64,000 nt of DNA from Tachypleus tridentatus (GCF_004210375.1 NW_027467782.1:33283771-33347770), one strand, 5' to 3'. Counted from the stretch's first letter, positions 22,801 through 34,281 are shown. The notes: a model not told the origin generated them from the sequence alone. Numbers and translations: made by a program.

Positions 22801-24740
22801 TTTTCAGGTCGTACTGCCCTCCACATGCACAATTTGTTACTCTCCACTAGCCTTGAGACTCACACCTCAATTAACATTTCCACATGCTATTGATGAACTG
22901 TAGTATAAAAATGAGCATGCGACAACTTTCCACCAATAGGGGTGTGATGTACTATCCTAGCACAGCTGGCATAATCTATAATAATTATTCAATTATCACT
23001 TTAAATTACTCAAGTAAAGATGTACTGGAAGTAAACAAGAAGGGTGGGAAGTGTGACAGAGGTAAGTACCTATACGAAATACATTTTCAACATTGGAAAA
23101 CCTTAACATTAAATACAATATCTGACCTTCCCTCACATTAGAGTTTAAATCCCACACTAAAACAGTGGAGAAACCAAAACAAAAGCAACTTAAGTGAACT
23201 CCCTTCAGAAAGTGCCTGAAGAAAACAGATGGAGCACAATACCCTATACTACAAAAGCATAGGAACACACATGCAGGGTATAGTCTTCACCTGTAGCGAA
23301 GATACGTGTCACCAAGAAAACAAGTCCAGTATGGAAAATGGATATGCTTGATGGTGTAGTAGCTAGGTGCAATAGAAAGTACATGGTAGGTTAACTCTAG
23401 TCCAAAACCAGGTAGTATTGAATACATGTCTTCTAGTCTACAGAAGGAGAAGGGTCCCAAAAATCTTTACTTCAATGGCAGGAAGCAGAAAGGAAAAGCA
23501 ACATTTTTTCTGGCAACTTAGATACGGCAAATGTTTGAAGACCCAGTACACAACTAAGAAAAGGCTACCTGAGAACTTAACACCTGGGAAATGGTAAAAA
23601 AAAAAGGGAATGCAAACATGGTGGGTCAACTCCAGTCATAAACCATGTAGTGTCAGGAATTTTTTGTCTGGTCCATGGTAGGTGTAGGGTCCCTATCATT
23701 CATACATGGGAGGCCGTATGCTGACTGGTTATATGTGACTCAAACACAAGACTGCATGAAAACTGATATTCAAGTGATAGTAAAATGTGGGAAAAAGTTA
23801 GCCAGGAGTAAAATGCACGAGGCAGACTTGTTTAACAGAAAACCATACAATATTGGGAATTTTTCATCCATTGCTCAGTAGTAAAAGGATACACACTATA
23901 TGCACTAGCAGAGCACCACCACCCTACTCTCTACTGATTGAAAGTTGTCATGCACTTGACGAAGCCTTCATGGTCCACCACTCCAGCAGTTAGAAACTGG
24001 TAAGTTGCAAGAACTTCCAAACTGCACTGAAAGGGAGATATACCATGTAGAATACAGAGAAATGAAACACTTTACAATATTTTAGTAAAACTACACAGGC
24101 AGATGAAAACATATGAGAACAAAATAGGGGTGGGGTTAAAGGACTTAAGTAACAAGGGCATTATGCTCCTAACAAATGGTAGCAACAAATCAACCAAATA
24201 TGAAAGGATAATGCTGAAGAAGATAAACACACAACTGTAGAAAAGATAAGTAAAAGAGCATGAACCAAAACACCATTGTAAGATTGGAGATTTCTACAGA
24301 AATAAGGTGAATGAAACAAACTTGAGGAAACTAAATTGTTCAAAAGAATAAAAAAGGTTTAGGTAGTTTCAAGTCAGCATTGGTACATGATTAGGATGCA
24401 GGTAATAATAAAAAAAACTGACAAAATTCCTTCCATCTCAAACAAGAAACATAAGTGGAGATATGTCATGTACAAAAGAAAGGCAGAGGCTTCATGAACT
24501 TGTCCACCACTTGCTGTACAAAAGCTGTCACATCTGCCAACAGACAAACCCAATGCTTTTTAACTGCCCAGTCATGAAATGATGATTGTATACTTCAGAA
24601 TGGAGGAAGTCAGCTGTGCTAGAAAAGTGTGTTACTCTCTTACTGTTGGAGGGTTGTTGCATACTTATTTGCATGGAAACATGAATCTGGACAGAAGTCT
24701 CAAGGCTAGTGATAAGCAAAATTTATACAAAGAGAGTGTA
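22800..24740. repeat. Dispersed repeat block, unclassified
   Basis: Less AT-rich than its surroundings. Phrases such as TGGTCCATGGTAGGTGTAGGG, CTAGTCCAAAACCA and CCACTCCAGCAGTTAGAAACTGGTAAG recur in varied form at about 40600-41300 and 61340-61620. No protein domain was recognised in any frame, so this looks like a noncoding or decayed interspersed family. Confidence 0.5.
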
Positions 24741-25632
24741 ACGCAACTCTAGGAAAGCAATTATGTTAGTATAGGAAAGGTATCATATCAGTAATTCAGT
24801 ATTTTCCCATATGGATGACAGAAATAAAGAAACTGTATAGTAAGACCATCCTCTGTTACTGTATGCCATACCACATAGGGGTAGAAGTAAATGAGACAGT
24901 TAACAAGCTCTGCCATATCCACTCAATTCTAATGAAAGAATATGGCTCCACGTGCAATAATATGGCAAAAGTGACAACCATAGAAAGTATTCCTCACAAC
25001 ATTCAGAAGAAAGGAAACTGTATGATACAGCAGTAAAACTAAAATACGAGCTTGTCAACAGGACAGTAAATAAACAGAAGTCGACTGGTAAAGTAAGTAA
25101 AGGATTCCTCCTCTACTTGCTGCCAGACAGCCAGCTCTACAAGAAGGGTCATTAAACCTCCTGGTATTATTAGCAAGTGCTATTCTAAACAAATTTCTAA
25201 TAAAAAATAAAACAAGATTCACTGTTATTTATATTACAGTACTACATCTCTAGTGAAAAGACTTTCAGTGAAACCACGAATTTCCAGTGAAGTGGCAGTA
25301 ATGAGTTTTTCAATGTGTTGTATAAAACATTATTAATTGAAACTTTAATCAATAAAAGTTTAAATATAAAAATGACAAACTTTAATCTTACTACTTGTAA
25401 AACAATGTTTTATTCATTTCTGTAAATTGTACAAATTATAGTTTATTTTATCATGATGCAATTTTATTATACATGTTGCAGGCACAATAGTTTTTTAATT
25501 TTTTTTTCCATAGTAAGAGATAAATAAACACTCACTGTTTTAACAAATCAAACTGATATGTCTCTTGGGACAGTTTCTTTAGATAAACGAGGACTTACAA
25601 TGCTTTTCTGTATCAGAAGAACAATTAAACTA

Positions 25633-26035
25633 GTACAGAACTATGAATAAAGAAGACATTTATGTACAGAAGTGTGAATAACAAAGACATTTATGTGCAG
25701 AAGTATGAATAACGAAGACATTTATGTGCAGAAGTATGAATAACGAAGACATTTATGTGCAGAAGTATGAATAAAGAAGACATTTATGTACAGAAGTATG
25801 AATAAAGAAGACATTTATGTGCAGAAGTATAAATAAAGAAGACATTTATGTGCAAAAGTATGAATAAAGAAGACATTTATGTGCAGAAGTATGAATAAAG
25901 AAGACATTTATGTGCAGAAGTATAAATAAAGAAGACATTTATGTACAGAAGTATAAATAAAGAAGACATTTATGTACAGAAGTATAAATAAAGAAGACAT
26001 TTATGCACAGAAGTATAAATAAAGAAGACATTTAT
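25633..26035. repeat. 31 bp x 13 tandem array
   Basis: Thirteen consecutive units of exactly 31 bp, GTGCAGAAGTATGAATAAAG plus AAGACATTTAT. They vary by point changes only (GTAC/GTGC/GCAC, TGAA/TAAA, AAAG/AACG/AACA) and have no indels. It lies in the ATR intron, about 100 bp downstream of the exon at 26132-26222 on the transcript. Confidence 0.97.
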
Positions 26036-26131
26036 GCTCAAACAGTTGTGCCAATGAATGTAGCTAACAAATCATCCTAGCCACTACATTAATTTAAAAT
26101 TTGAAAATACTTTTGATCTTATCGTACTTAC

Positions 26132-26222
26132 CAATTTTAGGAACTCAGAAAGGCCGTCCCAGTCTGCTAACTTCCATGCTGATTCTACACGAAATGGATT
26201 TATCTCATTTGACCATTCTGGT
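26132..26222 (-). CDS. ATR: ATR kinase exon, FAT region
   Basis: A 91 bp minus-strand exon. Acceptor TTGCATTATTTTTATAG; donor TTG/GTAAGTACG is a perfect consensus. The first base completes an Arg codon begun in the exon at 26489; the next 30 codons start PEWSNEINPFRVESAWKLAD and end WDGLSEFLKL. This matches the vertebrate ATR block SEWTDELNTYRVEAAWKLSQ followed by WDLVENYL. It belongs to the alpha-helical FAT domain that wraps the kinase. No stops or odd codons. Confidence 0.88.
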
Positions 26223-26488
26223 CTATAAAAATAATGCAACAAAGAAAATTTATCTAAACTTTCACATTTTTCACCAGAAAATGTCAAAGTTTATTTAGAG
26301 TTAGTGCTAGTACAAAGCATTATGAATATAACAAAATAATTATAATTAACAAATGAATCTTATTTCCTGTCAGGTGTATAGCTAGACAAATTATAAAAAG
26401 AAGAAATACCCATGTTTAAGAAAGCAACTCTATTTCCTGTTGGATGAAAATAACTTAAAAAGTGTGCATAAAACAAACAAACACAAAC

Positions 26489-26639
26489 CTCTCATTTAGA
26501 AGACCAGTAGCATAGGTAAGTGCTGTGTTTGACTGATCTAAACCCATCAAGCATCGAAGAAGACCCTGATGGTGACTAATTGTGTCTGATTTAACTTTTA
26601 CAGCTCTTTCATAACAGGAAAATGCATCTTGTAGTTGAC
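26489..26639 (-). CDS. ATR: ATR kinase exon, FAT region
   Basis: A 151 bp minus-strand exon. Acceptor ATGTTTGATAG, donor GAGAG/GTTTGTG. Two bases complete a codon from the exon at 30487, 49 full codons follow, and two bases start the Arg completed at 26222. It opens QLQDAFSCYERAVKVKSDTI and continues SHHQGLLRCLMGLDQSNTAL. This parallels vertebrate ATR LLRDATACYDRAIQLEPDQI and IHYHGVVKSMLGLGQLSTVI, including the TPR-like A..CY.RA pattern. Intact. Confidence 0.88.
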
Positions 26640-26683
26640 CTATCAAACATGATAACAGAATTTGAAATTCAGTAATTTGATCT

Positions 26684-26866
26684 TGATGAAACTTTGTAGA
26701 ATTGATAGCTACTGCCTATTGTGGAGACACAAGTGTAGAGGACAACGTTTTGAAAGTCTTCTGCTTTTTGTCTTTAAGACTAAAGGCGGAAGACTTTTGA
26801 AACATCATCCTCTAGACTTGTGTCTTCACAACAAGCAGTAGCCGTCCATTCCACAAAGTTTCATCA
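26684..26866. mobile_element. 183 bp foldback/MITE-like element
   Basis: The two halves are inverted copies of each other. The left arm starts TGATGAAACTTTGTAGAATT and the right arm, read on the minus strand, starts TGATGAAACTTTGTGGAATG. The arms run about 80 bp each to a short loop around 26763-26790. It codes for nothing. It sits 45 bp from the ATR exon at 26489-26639, so a transcript would carry a long hairpin close to that exon's acceptor. Confidence 0.85.
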
Positions 26867-27743
26867 TGAATATTCTGCCTAAACAATCTATCAAACAATT
26901 TGATCTTATATTTAAGTACTTCAAGCAATAAAACAACAAATTTATTTTTAACAATAGTAAGAGTTCTAAAGGTTACACCTAATGAATCATTTAAAATTTA
27001 GATATAATGATGACAGATTTTGTTTATATATATCCACAAGACCAAGGAGAAAAACTTGCAATTTAAATAATTGTTAATTAGAATGTTCCAGAAGTTATCT
27101 GAAATACATGTGAAATGATATCTTCACTTGTCTTTGGTGACTTCATGTATTCTTGTTTTATCACAAGGTTAAAATAGCAATGTGGGGATTAACAAAATTA
27201 ACAAAAGTCAAATAGCTTAAGATAAGAGCACCCATGTATATATGCACATATATGAATTTATGAACTAAAAACAAAGAGACCACTATATAAGAATTTCCAA
27301 ATATATCAACATGTAATTTTTTACTTTAAATACATCTTACTATTAAAAACAGAACAAATACATTCATTTCATAAATTATCAGTAGTAATATTAAAGCAAT
27401 GTAAAGTAAAATGGGGTATAGTCTGAAAATAAAATAATAATTTTAAAACACTAAAAAAAATGAAATTTGGTTTGAATGTCCAACTGGACTTTCAAAATGA
27501 GCTGTAGTTTCAAAGCATTACAAAAGATTCAAGTAAATTTGATCTAAGTGTGAAACTGTAACTCTGGTGCCAAAACAATGGTTCAAGGCTTCAATTTTTA
27601 ATGTCAAAACGACAATTATGACTTGTCTGAAGCTTCAAGCTTTATTGTCAAAACAATAAAGCTGGTTGAAAGATCTAACTTTTGATGCATAACACTCTGA
27701 TAAATTTTGTTTTAAATTAAATTTGAAACACTACACAGTATAA

Positions 27744-27888
27744 GAAAATTATATATGTAAAAACTGTTGGTATGGGTAGAGAAAGCATTATGTAGAAGAG
27801 CGAACAATGTTTCAACCTTCTTCAGTCATCGCTGTACATAGAACTTTCTCTACTCATACCAGCCGTTTTTACATATATATTTTTCTCT
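27744..27888. mobile_element. Inverted-repeat element with TGTAAAAACNGYTGGTATGGG arms
   Basis: The left arm (27744-27794) and right arm (27835-27888) are inverted copies. They share TATATGTAAAAAC, TGGTATGGGTAGAGAAAG and their complements. The centre is GCGAACAATGTTTCAACCTTCTTCAGTC. The same family is at 63712-63835, as a collapsed hairpin at 35248-35306 and as one arm near 5170. I recall it as abundant in horseshoe-crab DNA. Class not established; possibly derived from a larger retroelement. Confidence 0.75.
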
Positions 27889-29115
27889 ACAAGTGGGTTT
27901 TGTCGTCATCACAGAGTAAAATAAAATTGTTTACAACAAAATAAAATAACAGAGAAATTCAGCCTAAATATGAAATTGTAGCTTCAAAACTAATACAATA
28001 CTTGATTTCAGAATGACATAGAAGAAACATTCCCACACTAGCAGTACCATTACAGCAGAAAGAAATGTTTGGTTAGTAAAGAAAATATGAATTCATGTGC
28101 CTGCAAAACTTTGTTGATGAGTACTTAGCTCATAAACAGCAGCAAGAGAAGTATTTCAAAGACACTGAAATTATTCAAGATGCCAGTTTTCCAGACCTTT
28201 TGTTGGATGTGAGCAAGAATATACATTTCATATTTAAGACACAAAAAACTGGTTGTTACAGCCCAATTACATAATGAATAACTAAACACATTAAAATATA
28301 AAGTGCACAAAACCTCTCTTTAGTGCACACAATGAAGGATGGAATAACAGGGGTATGTATAAACAGTTATTAATAAAGATACACACTTAAACACGATGTT
28401 TTCTGATTTCACGTACAGAAGTACTATTTGATAATCACAATGATCCCCTTGTCGGAGTCTCATTAGATTGACTGTGGATTTTCTTTGGCAGAAGAGAACC
28501 TGTCAAGTTAGTGAATTAAAATTAGGTCACTATATCATAATCAGGAGCAAGTAAATCAGAAAAACCAAAATATAAAAGATGTTAAGAGAACAAAGCCTTA
28601 GCAAATGTTTCCCTGATGCTAGAGATTCTACACCAGCCTTAGAATGTTGGCTTTCTATTATTTACACATAATGTGGTATTAAACATCACAGATAACTACT
28701 GGCAATTTCTGAAACAAGAGGATGTGATATGTGGGCATGTCACATTGCGTCTGATTTACAAATTTACAATTTCTGGGATGTGTAACCAAATGAGATCAAA
28801 GACTATAAAAGTTATGCTTTGTGTGAGTGATTACAACATTATAAGAAATTATGTTAACTTTCATAGCTCTTGATGCAATGGAAAATGAGTTAGAGAAGAG
28901 GGTATTACCTACTGAGCAAATGTCAATTCTCACACTATGATGCTTGTTCTGAAAAAGATAAACCGATCGCCAAAAGTATTACTTACTTGGCATGACACAA
29001 GATCTTAGTGTCTCACAATCAAAATTTAATTAATTTGTTATAACAATTAGAATAGCATAAACATCTCAGCTAATAATGCATATTATAACAGTATACAAGT
29101 TTTAAGTTCTTAATT
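27889..29115. other. Noncoding, ATR intron
   Basis: AT-rich intron sequence without recognised genes or elements. Confidence 0.4.
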
Positions 29116-29292
29116 CTAAAGGCAATATTTAAAAAAACAGGATTTGTCAAAAGAGACTTCATAAGCTGTAGCTAAAATTAGCATGTAAGCATATTTCTTT
29201 GATGGAATTAAAACATTTCCATCATCTTTAAGTCCATCACCAATAATCCTCTTTAGATTACTTGTACCTACATTGCCAAAGCTCCCAATGTT
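29116..29292 (-). CDS. Possible exon or gene remnant, unrecognised
   Basis: The minus strand has a textbook acceptor (TTTCTGTTGTTGCCTTACAG) followed by 58 open codons beginning NIGSFGNVGTSNLKRIIGDG and ending in TAG at 29116. The composition looks protein-like (no low complexity, ordered hydrophobics in KKYAYMLILATAYEV). It lies inside an ATR intron whose flanking exons already join in phase without it. It may be an alternative exon, a nested pseudogene or chance. Family not recognised. Confidence 0.22.
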   Translation of the reverse strand, partial: NIGSFGNVGTSNLKRIIGDGLKDDGNVLIPSKKYAYMLILATAYEVSFDKSCFFKYCL

Positions 29293-29935
29293 CTGTAAGG
29301 CAACAACAGAAATAAACTGTAAAACATTGCTTCACTGCTTTAGCAAAAATCAGTTTGTTTATTTTTAGAGCCAGTTTTCATGTGTAACTACCACAACTAA
29401 GCATTGCATAAAAGTACTGCAACTTGAATGGCTTCAACAATAATGTTAATTAATTATTTCTTTCTATTGGCATTATCAAGATCTGAAATCAACTGTACCC
29501 CATTTTGCTTTTATACTTTACTAGAGTTTTGAATGCTGACAAAGTATGTCCATCCACAGCAAACAGGTAAGCTGTTTAAGAAGTTTTCAATATGCCTCTT
29601 TAGCTTGTACACCCAGAGTTAAGTTATCTGAGGATGAAGAGATGCTGAAAGCAAAAGATCATCATCAGTAATACCAGTGTTGTCATGAAGACTTCTCATC
29701 ATCTTTGGACAACTTTTTAAAACATTAAAAGCACAAGTGTATAATTGTATAAATTTTATGTTGGATACAATGTAATAGAATAGATTAATAAAAATAGCAT
29801 AGCTTGAATTAATAAAATAAATGGATAGTATATCTGTGTAAAAGAAAATCATAGTGATTGAGAAAACAGAAATTCACCAAAAATAACTAGGTTATAGACT
29901 TACCAGTTTATAAAAAACAACAAAAATCAATTAGT

Positions 29936-30065
29936 GTGTGTGTGTGTATGTTTTCTTACAGCAACGCCACATCTGGCTATCTGCTGAGTCTACCGAGGGG
30001 AATTGAACCCCTGATTTTAGCATTGTAAATCTATAAACTTAGTGCTGTACCAACTGGAAACAAAT
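29936..30065 (-). mobile_element. tRNA-derived SINE (short type)
   Basis: On the minus strand it shows a tRNA-like head with TGGTACAGCACTAAG (A-box-like) and GGTTCAATTCCCC (B box), then GGTAGACTCAGCAGATAGCC and a tail with a CA run. The same family lies on the plus strand at 59034-59150 with GGTTCGATTCCCA. Confidence 0.75.
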
Positions 30066-30486
30066 CAATTAGTAGATAATACTATACACAGGATAAAATT
30101 TAATTATGTTTAAGTTAGTACTCAGTAAATAAAGACCACAAAATCAGTTCTCTAATTACCTTAGTATATGCTAATTTGAATTACTAACAAATAACCAAAT
30201 TTAAAAGTTCACAGATAACTCAAAAATCAGATAAAAACACATATATTAAACACATCATGACACACAAAAATCGATGTTTAGGTGTCTTTTTAAATAACGT
30301 ATAATATGAAAATTTAAATATTAACATACAGTTTGATACCAAACTTAAGAAGATAAAGTTATAAAATAGTAGTTCAATAAAATTTTGAATGTAAGTTGAC
30401 AAGTGCAATGATGTGGCCTTTGACCCATGACCCATCTGGAAAGGGTTAACAGTTACATACATAAAGAAATATTTAATTTTACATAC
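30066..30486. other. Noncoding, ATR intron
   Basis: AT-rich intron sequence between the SINE and the ATR exon; nothing recognised. Confidence 0.4.
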
Positions 30487-30559
30487 CAGTTGCTTCATGA
30501 CCTAGAATCAAATCATGAAGTGTGGGGGTCTTCTTGACGAGATGCTGCTACTCCTGCCA
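30487..30559 (-). CDS. ATR: ATR kinase exon with one frameshift
   Basis: A 73 bp minus-strand exon with acceptor TTAGATAAG and donor ACTG/GTATGT. It ends in phase 1, so its final G joins GT of the exon at 26639 to make Gly. The first part reads AGVAASRQED and, after one extra base, the second reads PTLHDLILGHEATG. The two parts align in order with vertebrate ATR VAGVSAIRKAEPSLKEQILE and HESLG. The extra base is in a G5 run at 30524-30528 (C5 on the coding strand). Exon length is one more than phase-consistent, fitting a single inserted base. Upstream exons are not identified. Confidence 0.72.
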
Positions 30560-30981
30560 CTTATCTAAGTCTAAAATCAGCATACACAGTTTATTCAAAA
30601 TGACATGCTTATCTCTTCATAAACATGCATTCAAAAGTTTCTACACACTCAACTAAGTTTGTCTCCATTACAACTTTACATTTACTTTACTTTGCAATAA
30701 TTTGACTTTGGTTTGTAAGAGAGATTGATATAGACACCTCTTAGCTACATTTTTTATGAGTTGTTTTTTTTTGCAACTCAAAAAACTCTGTCATATAATA
30801 AACTCTGATAACTGTTTCATACTATGTACACTAACATAAATATCATTGTTTTCTTGTTTACTTTATTATACAATGTTATATCTATGAATTTATTTATCTA
30901 AACCATAACGCTTGCAAAAGAATTAACTTAAATGAGATGCATGAAAATGATGGAATAAGAAAAATTCAAGCAAAGAGCACG

Positions 30982-31069
30982 AAAACTACCACAAATGTTT
31001 CGGGGATCTTGACTAGTTTTATTTTAAAACTACCACAAATGTTTTGGGGATCTTGACTTGTTTTATTCT
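30982..31069. repeat. Tandem duplication, 44 + 44 bp
   Basis: Two adjacent 44 bp copies starting AAAACTACCACAAATGTTT and differing at a few bases. They end 20 bp before the hAT-like element. Confidence 0.9.
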
Positions 31070-31088
31070 AAAACTATAAAAACACATG

Positions 31089-34000
31089 CAGTGGTAAAAA
31101 TATTCTAAATTTTCAGCAGGACACATGTCCTGCGGGACAGTGAAACTTGCCAGACATTTGAAGTTTAGCAAGACACCTCAAAATTGTCACCAGACATTAC
31201 CGAAAACAAGAAATCAAGTAGAGACAATTATTATATAAAACAGAATCATTTTATTTATGGCACTGAAACATGATTTCAAAGCAAGTGGCATCAAGCCTTG
31301 TATCTATTAAAAATGACACATCAATCAAACTAGTAGATTTAGTCATCCAGCACTAAAACATCAGCTGATGTAGACTCAGTATCTCTTATTGTCTCTACGT
31401 GTGTGAGTTTCATGTGGACTCACAAATTGTCTGGTTTTTTTACTGTCCTTCCACCAAAATTCTACAGACTTGCACAGTAATTCTGTGCTTGCAAGATTAC
31501 AGGTCTTATTCTAATTTTCTTGTCATCAAGTCATTAAGAGAATCATTTATTAGTTTGGACTGCCAGTCATCCTTAACAACTGCCATCTGGGAAAATCCAC
31601 GTTCTGGTTCAGCAAATGACACGGAAATCACCTGCATGAGGCATACCAAGGCCAACACTGTTGACCCAGGGAAAGGTTTATCATTGTCAACAGTAATTTG
31701 ACTTAACATGTGGATTCTGGGTCCACTTAACATGTGGATTTGGCAAGTCTTGTGGCTTTGAGCAGTGTCTCATGTAAGTCAGCTTGGCAAATATCAGCTG
31801 CAATGTTGAAACCCTTAGCTTCTAGCAGAGCACCAGAGTGGTCCAATAGTGTCTGAAGTTCATTATGGCCATAAGATGACAATGCTTCCTTGCTTTCAGG
31901 CTAGTTGCTTGGTTCAAAAATTTGAAAGGCACCAATAAAATCCTTATCAAATTCTTCAAATCTCTCATTCAGATATGTGACAATTTTACCTATGAAGATG
32001 GCAGTTTCTTCAGCCACGGATTGAGCAACTGTCTCTTTTATAGCACTTTTTGAGCCTCTGGCCCTTGCGTGACCACTAATAGCAATCAACTTTCCTCTAA
32101 GTAACCACTTGCCAGTTTGTTCACATGTTGTGAGCTCTTTAACAATTTTCTGGGATCTCTCAACATGATTCAGATTGCCCAGCTTCTCTTTGCAAACAGT
32201 GAGTTTGTCAGAAACAATGTTCACAGTAACAGAATTGTCTTGCATTTTGACACTAAGAGATGTCAAAACAGGCAGAACTGCCAAGAGTATGTCCATGTAC
32301 AGGATGAATTTAAGGCTTGTCAAAGTACTGTATAATCCTGTAGCTTTCTGTCCATGTTCCCCATTTTCATGCAGCTTTACTTGATACAAATGCTCTGCTA
32401 AAGCTGGCCAGTTATGAGAAACTTACTCCAGGGTCTGCTCTTTGTAGGCCATCCACCAGGTTCCTGTCCCTTTTGTTGGCTTTCTAACAACAATGTTGTT
32501 GGCCTTACCAGCTTCTTTGAAACCAGCCCAGTTCTGTGGCAAATTGTCATAAAACTTTCACAGGGTTTCTAAAAAGGTTTGGATACTATCAAGGTAATGA
32601 ATATCCTTGATGGTCTTCTTAATTGCAAATTCCAATCTGTGACTAACACAATGGATCCCTATCAAATAAGGCTTTTGCACCTTCAATCTTTTGACAAGTC
32701 CTTTATTTGTGCCAAAATTGACAGCTGTCAGGCATACAATTGATTCAAGCCAGTTGGGAAACTTGCCATATATGGACAATGCTGCAAGTACAAAAAATTA
32801 GTACCCAATATCAGTTACTTTCTGAAAAAAAAAAAAAAAAATGTAAATTTGTACTTCGGAAAATTCAATTGCTCCATTATCTATTACGCTAGTTTTGCTA
32901 GGTTAAGCTTCAATTCTGTCAGTGGTAAATACATGGTTCTTCTTGGTTTAAATCAACTGAAAAATGCTTGAGTTTTCACTGTTGTATATTAATAATGGAA
33001 TGACTATGTAAACTTGAATTAAAATATTGTCCATTTTAATTTTACTAAATTGGGAATTCAGGACAAATCCAGAAAATCCCCATCCCAGGTAATTAAGAAA
33101 CCTTTACCTGAACTAAGTGCCTTCTCTACTGACTGCATACACAGGAAGTGGGTTACTAAGTAACAGTCACTGTCTAAGTATCTTACGTAGACTATCTCCT
33201 GCTCAATGTTGGCAGTGTCTGTTGAGCCGTCAGCCATAATGCCAAAGAATAATGAGGTGTGCAGACGAGATCTGACATTAATTCTAATTGTTTCTGCAAT
33301 ATACTTTGTAAAGATAACTGCTTGTTTGTCATTGGCATAATGTTCTGTTAAGTTCATACCAAAGTTGTGTTCCTACAGCAACAGAAGCTCTTGAAAATCA
33401 TTGAATGATTTGGCATTCAAAGCCATATAAAGGGCAGTCCTAAACAGCACAAGCAAACGATCTTTCTTAGTCTGGTTAAGTTTGCTCAATTCTTTCATTA
33501 TGGGAGTTATATCAGGTGTTTCTTTTGCAGTCTTAGCTTGACAACTTGGACTGTGAGCACTACTGTTTTCATGCTCCTTAACATCACTTGATCTCAGGTT
33601 GGAAGATCATGTTATGAAGGTGTTCTTCTGCCTTCCACTACTTTGGTCATATTCCTGACAAATTGAGCAAAACATCAGTCCGGTAGTGTTATTATACTCC
33701 AGCCATGGTCAGCCTCTATTCCATTCATCCTGGAAACGACGAGTAGGCTTAGGGCCAATACTAGCAGTAACAGTTTTTGCTTTAACACTTGGGCTTGGAT
33801 CAACAATCTTGGGTTTTTTCACTCGGGGTTCCATAATATTGTATTCTGATTCATTAGTCTTGCTCGTGAAGCCAAACTGAAATAGTTTGTGAGACTTTCC
33901 CGTTTTTATACTATCAGATGCCATGGTCAGATTGTCGTGAACGTTTGGTAGTGACGTGACTATCCGGGATGGCACGGATAAGGCGATCTAAAAAGCACAT

Positions 34001-34281
34001 TTTGTGAGCATTCACGACCGTTGTTTAAAATTTGTTTGGTTTTATTCTTACATTAAATCTCAAATTTTCCCACTCATTATAGAATATACTTTTAAGCAAA
34101 ATCTTTGGGCTGTGCATACACAACTTTTGCCTCACTTAGTTTTGAGGGGAGGATGTATTTGTGTCTGATATGTTAGGAATATGACCACCAGTTACTATGT
34201 CCAGTGATAGATGGGAAAGTGCCGGTCAAACTTGATTTTTAAAGGACATGTCCAGCTTTAGATAGAAAATTTTGAACCCTG
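31089..34281 (-). mobile_element. hAT DNA transposon with TTF-type zinc finger, decayed
   Basis: About 3.2 kb on the minus strand. The right end (element 5' end) begins CAGGGTTCAAAATTTTCTAT and the left end begins CAGTGGTAAAAATATTCTAA. Both start with the CAG.GG typical of hAT termini and share GGACA..TGTCC nearby. Between them is a ZNF862/KIAA1586-like transposase gene. A convincing 8 bp target duplication was not found (AACACATG left, ATATGTGT right). Confidence 0.65.
31500..33975 (-). pseudogene. hAT transposase (ZNF862/KIAA1586-like) with an intron and several stops
   Basis: Start ATG at 33975. Order: a basic N-terminus, a TTF-type zinc finger around 33700-33560 (MFCSICQEYDQSSG, SSDVKEHENSSAH), the catalytic segment SLFFGIMADGSTDTANIEQE (about 33250), VNFGTNKGLVKRLKV then GIHCVSHRLEFAIKKTIKDI (about 32720-32600), and the C-terminal hAT dimerisation block SFAEPERGFSQMAVVKDDWQ (about 31610). 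The 5' part and GTNKGL part join across a GT..AG intron (32784-33103). Stops: at least two in the zinc-finger region, two near 32550 and 32425, and more at the C-terminus. Relatives occur both as transposons and as domesticated zinc-finger genes; this copy looks non-functional. Confidence 0.72.

Noticed and set aside
25633-26035. CRISPR array (31 bp repeats)
   Set aside because: Units are back to back with no spacers.
29936-30065. Functional tRNA gene
   Set aside because: A and B boxes are present but the anticodon arm and acceptor pairing are not; a related copy at 59034 shows it is a SINE.
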